Source: Aliivibrio sp. EL58
Lineage (GTDB): Bacteria > Pseudomonadota > Gammaproteobacteria > Enterobacterales > Vibrionaceae
NCBI RefSeq assembly: GCF_900312675.1
Contig: NZ_OMPC01000007.1
Location: 62,001 to 126,000, forward strand
Direction of reading: 5' to 3'
Length of the DNA stretch: 64,000 nt
The notes beneath the pieces were generated by a model. That model saw only the letters and a list, made by a program, of their open reading frames with translations. It was not told the DNA's origin and ran no database searches. Below are positions 63,580 to 64,000 of this stretch, in pieces (position 1 is the first letter of the stretch; each line of letters starts with the position of its first letter). The translations under genes were made by a program, and so were the position numbers.

Positions 63580-64000
63580 TTATGAGTGAATTGATTCTCT
63601 AAATTCTTTTGGTGTTAACCCATGAATAGATTTAAAGGTCGTGCTAAAGTGCGCCGCAGTTTTGAATCCCGTTTCATAAGCGATTTCGGTGATTGTTTTA
63701 CGAGTGACTCTTAACTGAGTGGCTGCGTAATTGATGCGTTTTACTTTGACCAGATGAGCAAAAGAGAGCTTATCGGATTGTAATTTTCGCTTAAGTGTCG
63801 AGGATGACATACCTAGTTTAGGTGCAACCGTATCAATAGTAAGATCTGTTGAGATATTTTGTTCTACATAACGAATTAACTGTTGTGAGGTTGTCAGTAC
63901 AGAGATTCGATGAATGAAAGCGATAAGATCTGGGAACTGATTAACCATTTCACTTAAGAGAGCCAGAATTAAAAATTCAACCGAAGCATCACAGGTATTA
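63580..64000 (-). CDS. AraC-family transcriptional regulator, partial (N-terminus outside window)
   Basis: The last 140 codons of a regulator; the frame remains open to the window edge. The C-terminal ~100 residues form the AraC/XylS double helix-turn-helix. The first is LTIDTVAPKLGMSSSTLKRKLQ and the second is ITEIAYETGFKTAAHFSTTFK with the family end GLTPKEFRES. The layout resembles ToxT/GadX-type short regulators, but the ligand-binding part is not visible. It is upstream of the PstS-like gene on the same strand, 60 bases away, with a Pho-box-like site between. Whether it controls that gene is unknown. Confidence 0.92.
   Translation of the reverse strand, partial: NTCDASVEFLILALLSEMVNQFPDLIAFIHRISVLTTSQQLIRYVEQNISTDLTIDTVAPKLGMSSSTLKRKLQSDKLSFAHLVKVKRINYAATQLRVTRKTITEIAYETGFKTAAHFSTTFKSIHGLTPKEFRESIHS

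Overview
The window looks like a chromosomal segment of an Aliivibrio species (Aliivibrio fischeri group, Vibrionaceae). The DNA is AT-rich. The proteins read as close relatives of enterobacterial housekeeping enzymes (PykA, TreR/TreB/TreC, Mlc, RavA/ViaA, NagZ, AnmK, CreA), mixed with small families I associate with Vibrionaceae (DUF2960, a DUF3069-like protein, DUF3010, a solitary autotransporter-type barrel). The assignment is made by reading, not by a search. No rRNA, tRNA, CRISPR array, intact insertion sequence, integrase or attachment site was seen. Genes sit close together and are often separated by bidirectional terminators.

Layout. 1-8080: 3' end of gnd, a DedA membrane protein, a first GltS glutamate symporter, a lone RodA, two tandem RluA-type pseudouridine synthases with long N-terminal extensions, and a single-RRM RNA-binding protein. 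8249-12534: a porin, a siderophore-iron reductase, and divergent anmK/nagZ of cell-wall recycling. 12733-16911: an RND efflux pair without an outer-membrane channel gene. 17046-21321: a complete trehalose unit (treR, treB, treC) with a readable control region (CRP site, two TreR-type operators, -10 box) and an intra-operon hairpin. 21414-26117: pykA, queE, mlc and ltaE. 26304-29275: a lipid-linked glycosylation set (GtrB-like GT2, GT39, GtrA-like flippase). 29474-34703: ravA-viaA, two small conserved Vibrionaceae proteins, an OmpA-domain lipoprotein and a CreA-like lipoprotein. 34933-37889: a 37-residue lipoprotein, DUF3010, an unknown protein and a periplasmic-sensor HD-GYP phosphodiesterase. 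37975-44570: a second, nearly identical GltS, a solitary outer-membrane barrel, an ABC exporter, a COG0523 metallochaperone-type GTPase and the ribosome-assembly GTPase YlqF.

44571-59804 is the most unusual part. A decayed 3' end of a chemotaxis-receptor gene (two single-base deletions and a nonsense codon) is followed by three co-directional genes. They encode a secreted protein of about 3,360 residues built from about 21 DUF11-like Ig-type repeats and ending in an SdrD-B/EF-hand-like domain, a 1,175-residue predicted outer-membrane barrel, and a lipoprotein with two OmpA-type peptidoglycan-binding domains. I read this as one surface-structure operon: giant stalk or adhesin, outer-membrane anchor or porter, and peptidoglycan tether. 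It is the best candidate here for an undescribed system. 59898-64000 returns to ordinary genes: DUF2797, a DEAD-box helicase with a TTG start, ppnP, an orphan PstS-like protein with a Pho-box-like site, and an AraC-type regulator cut by the window end.
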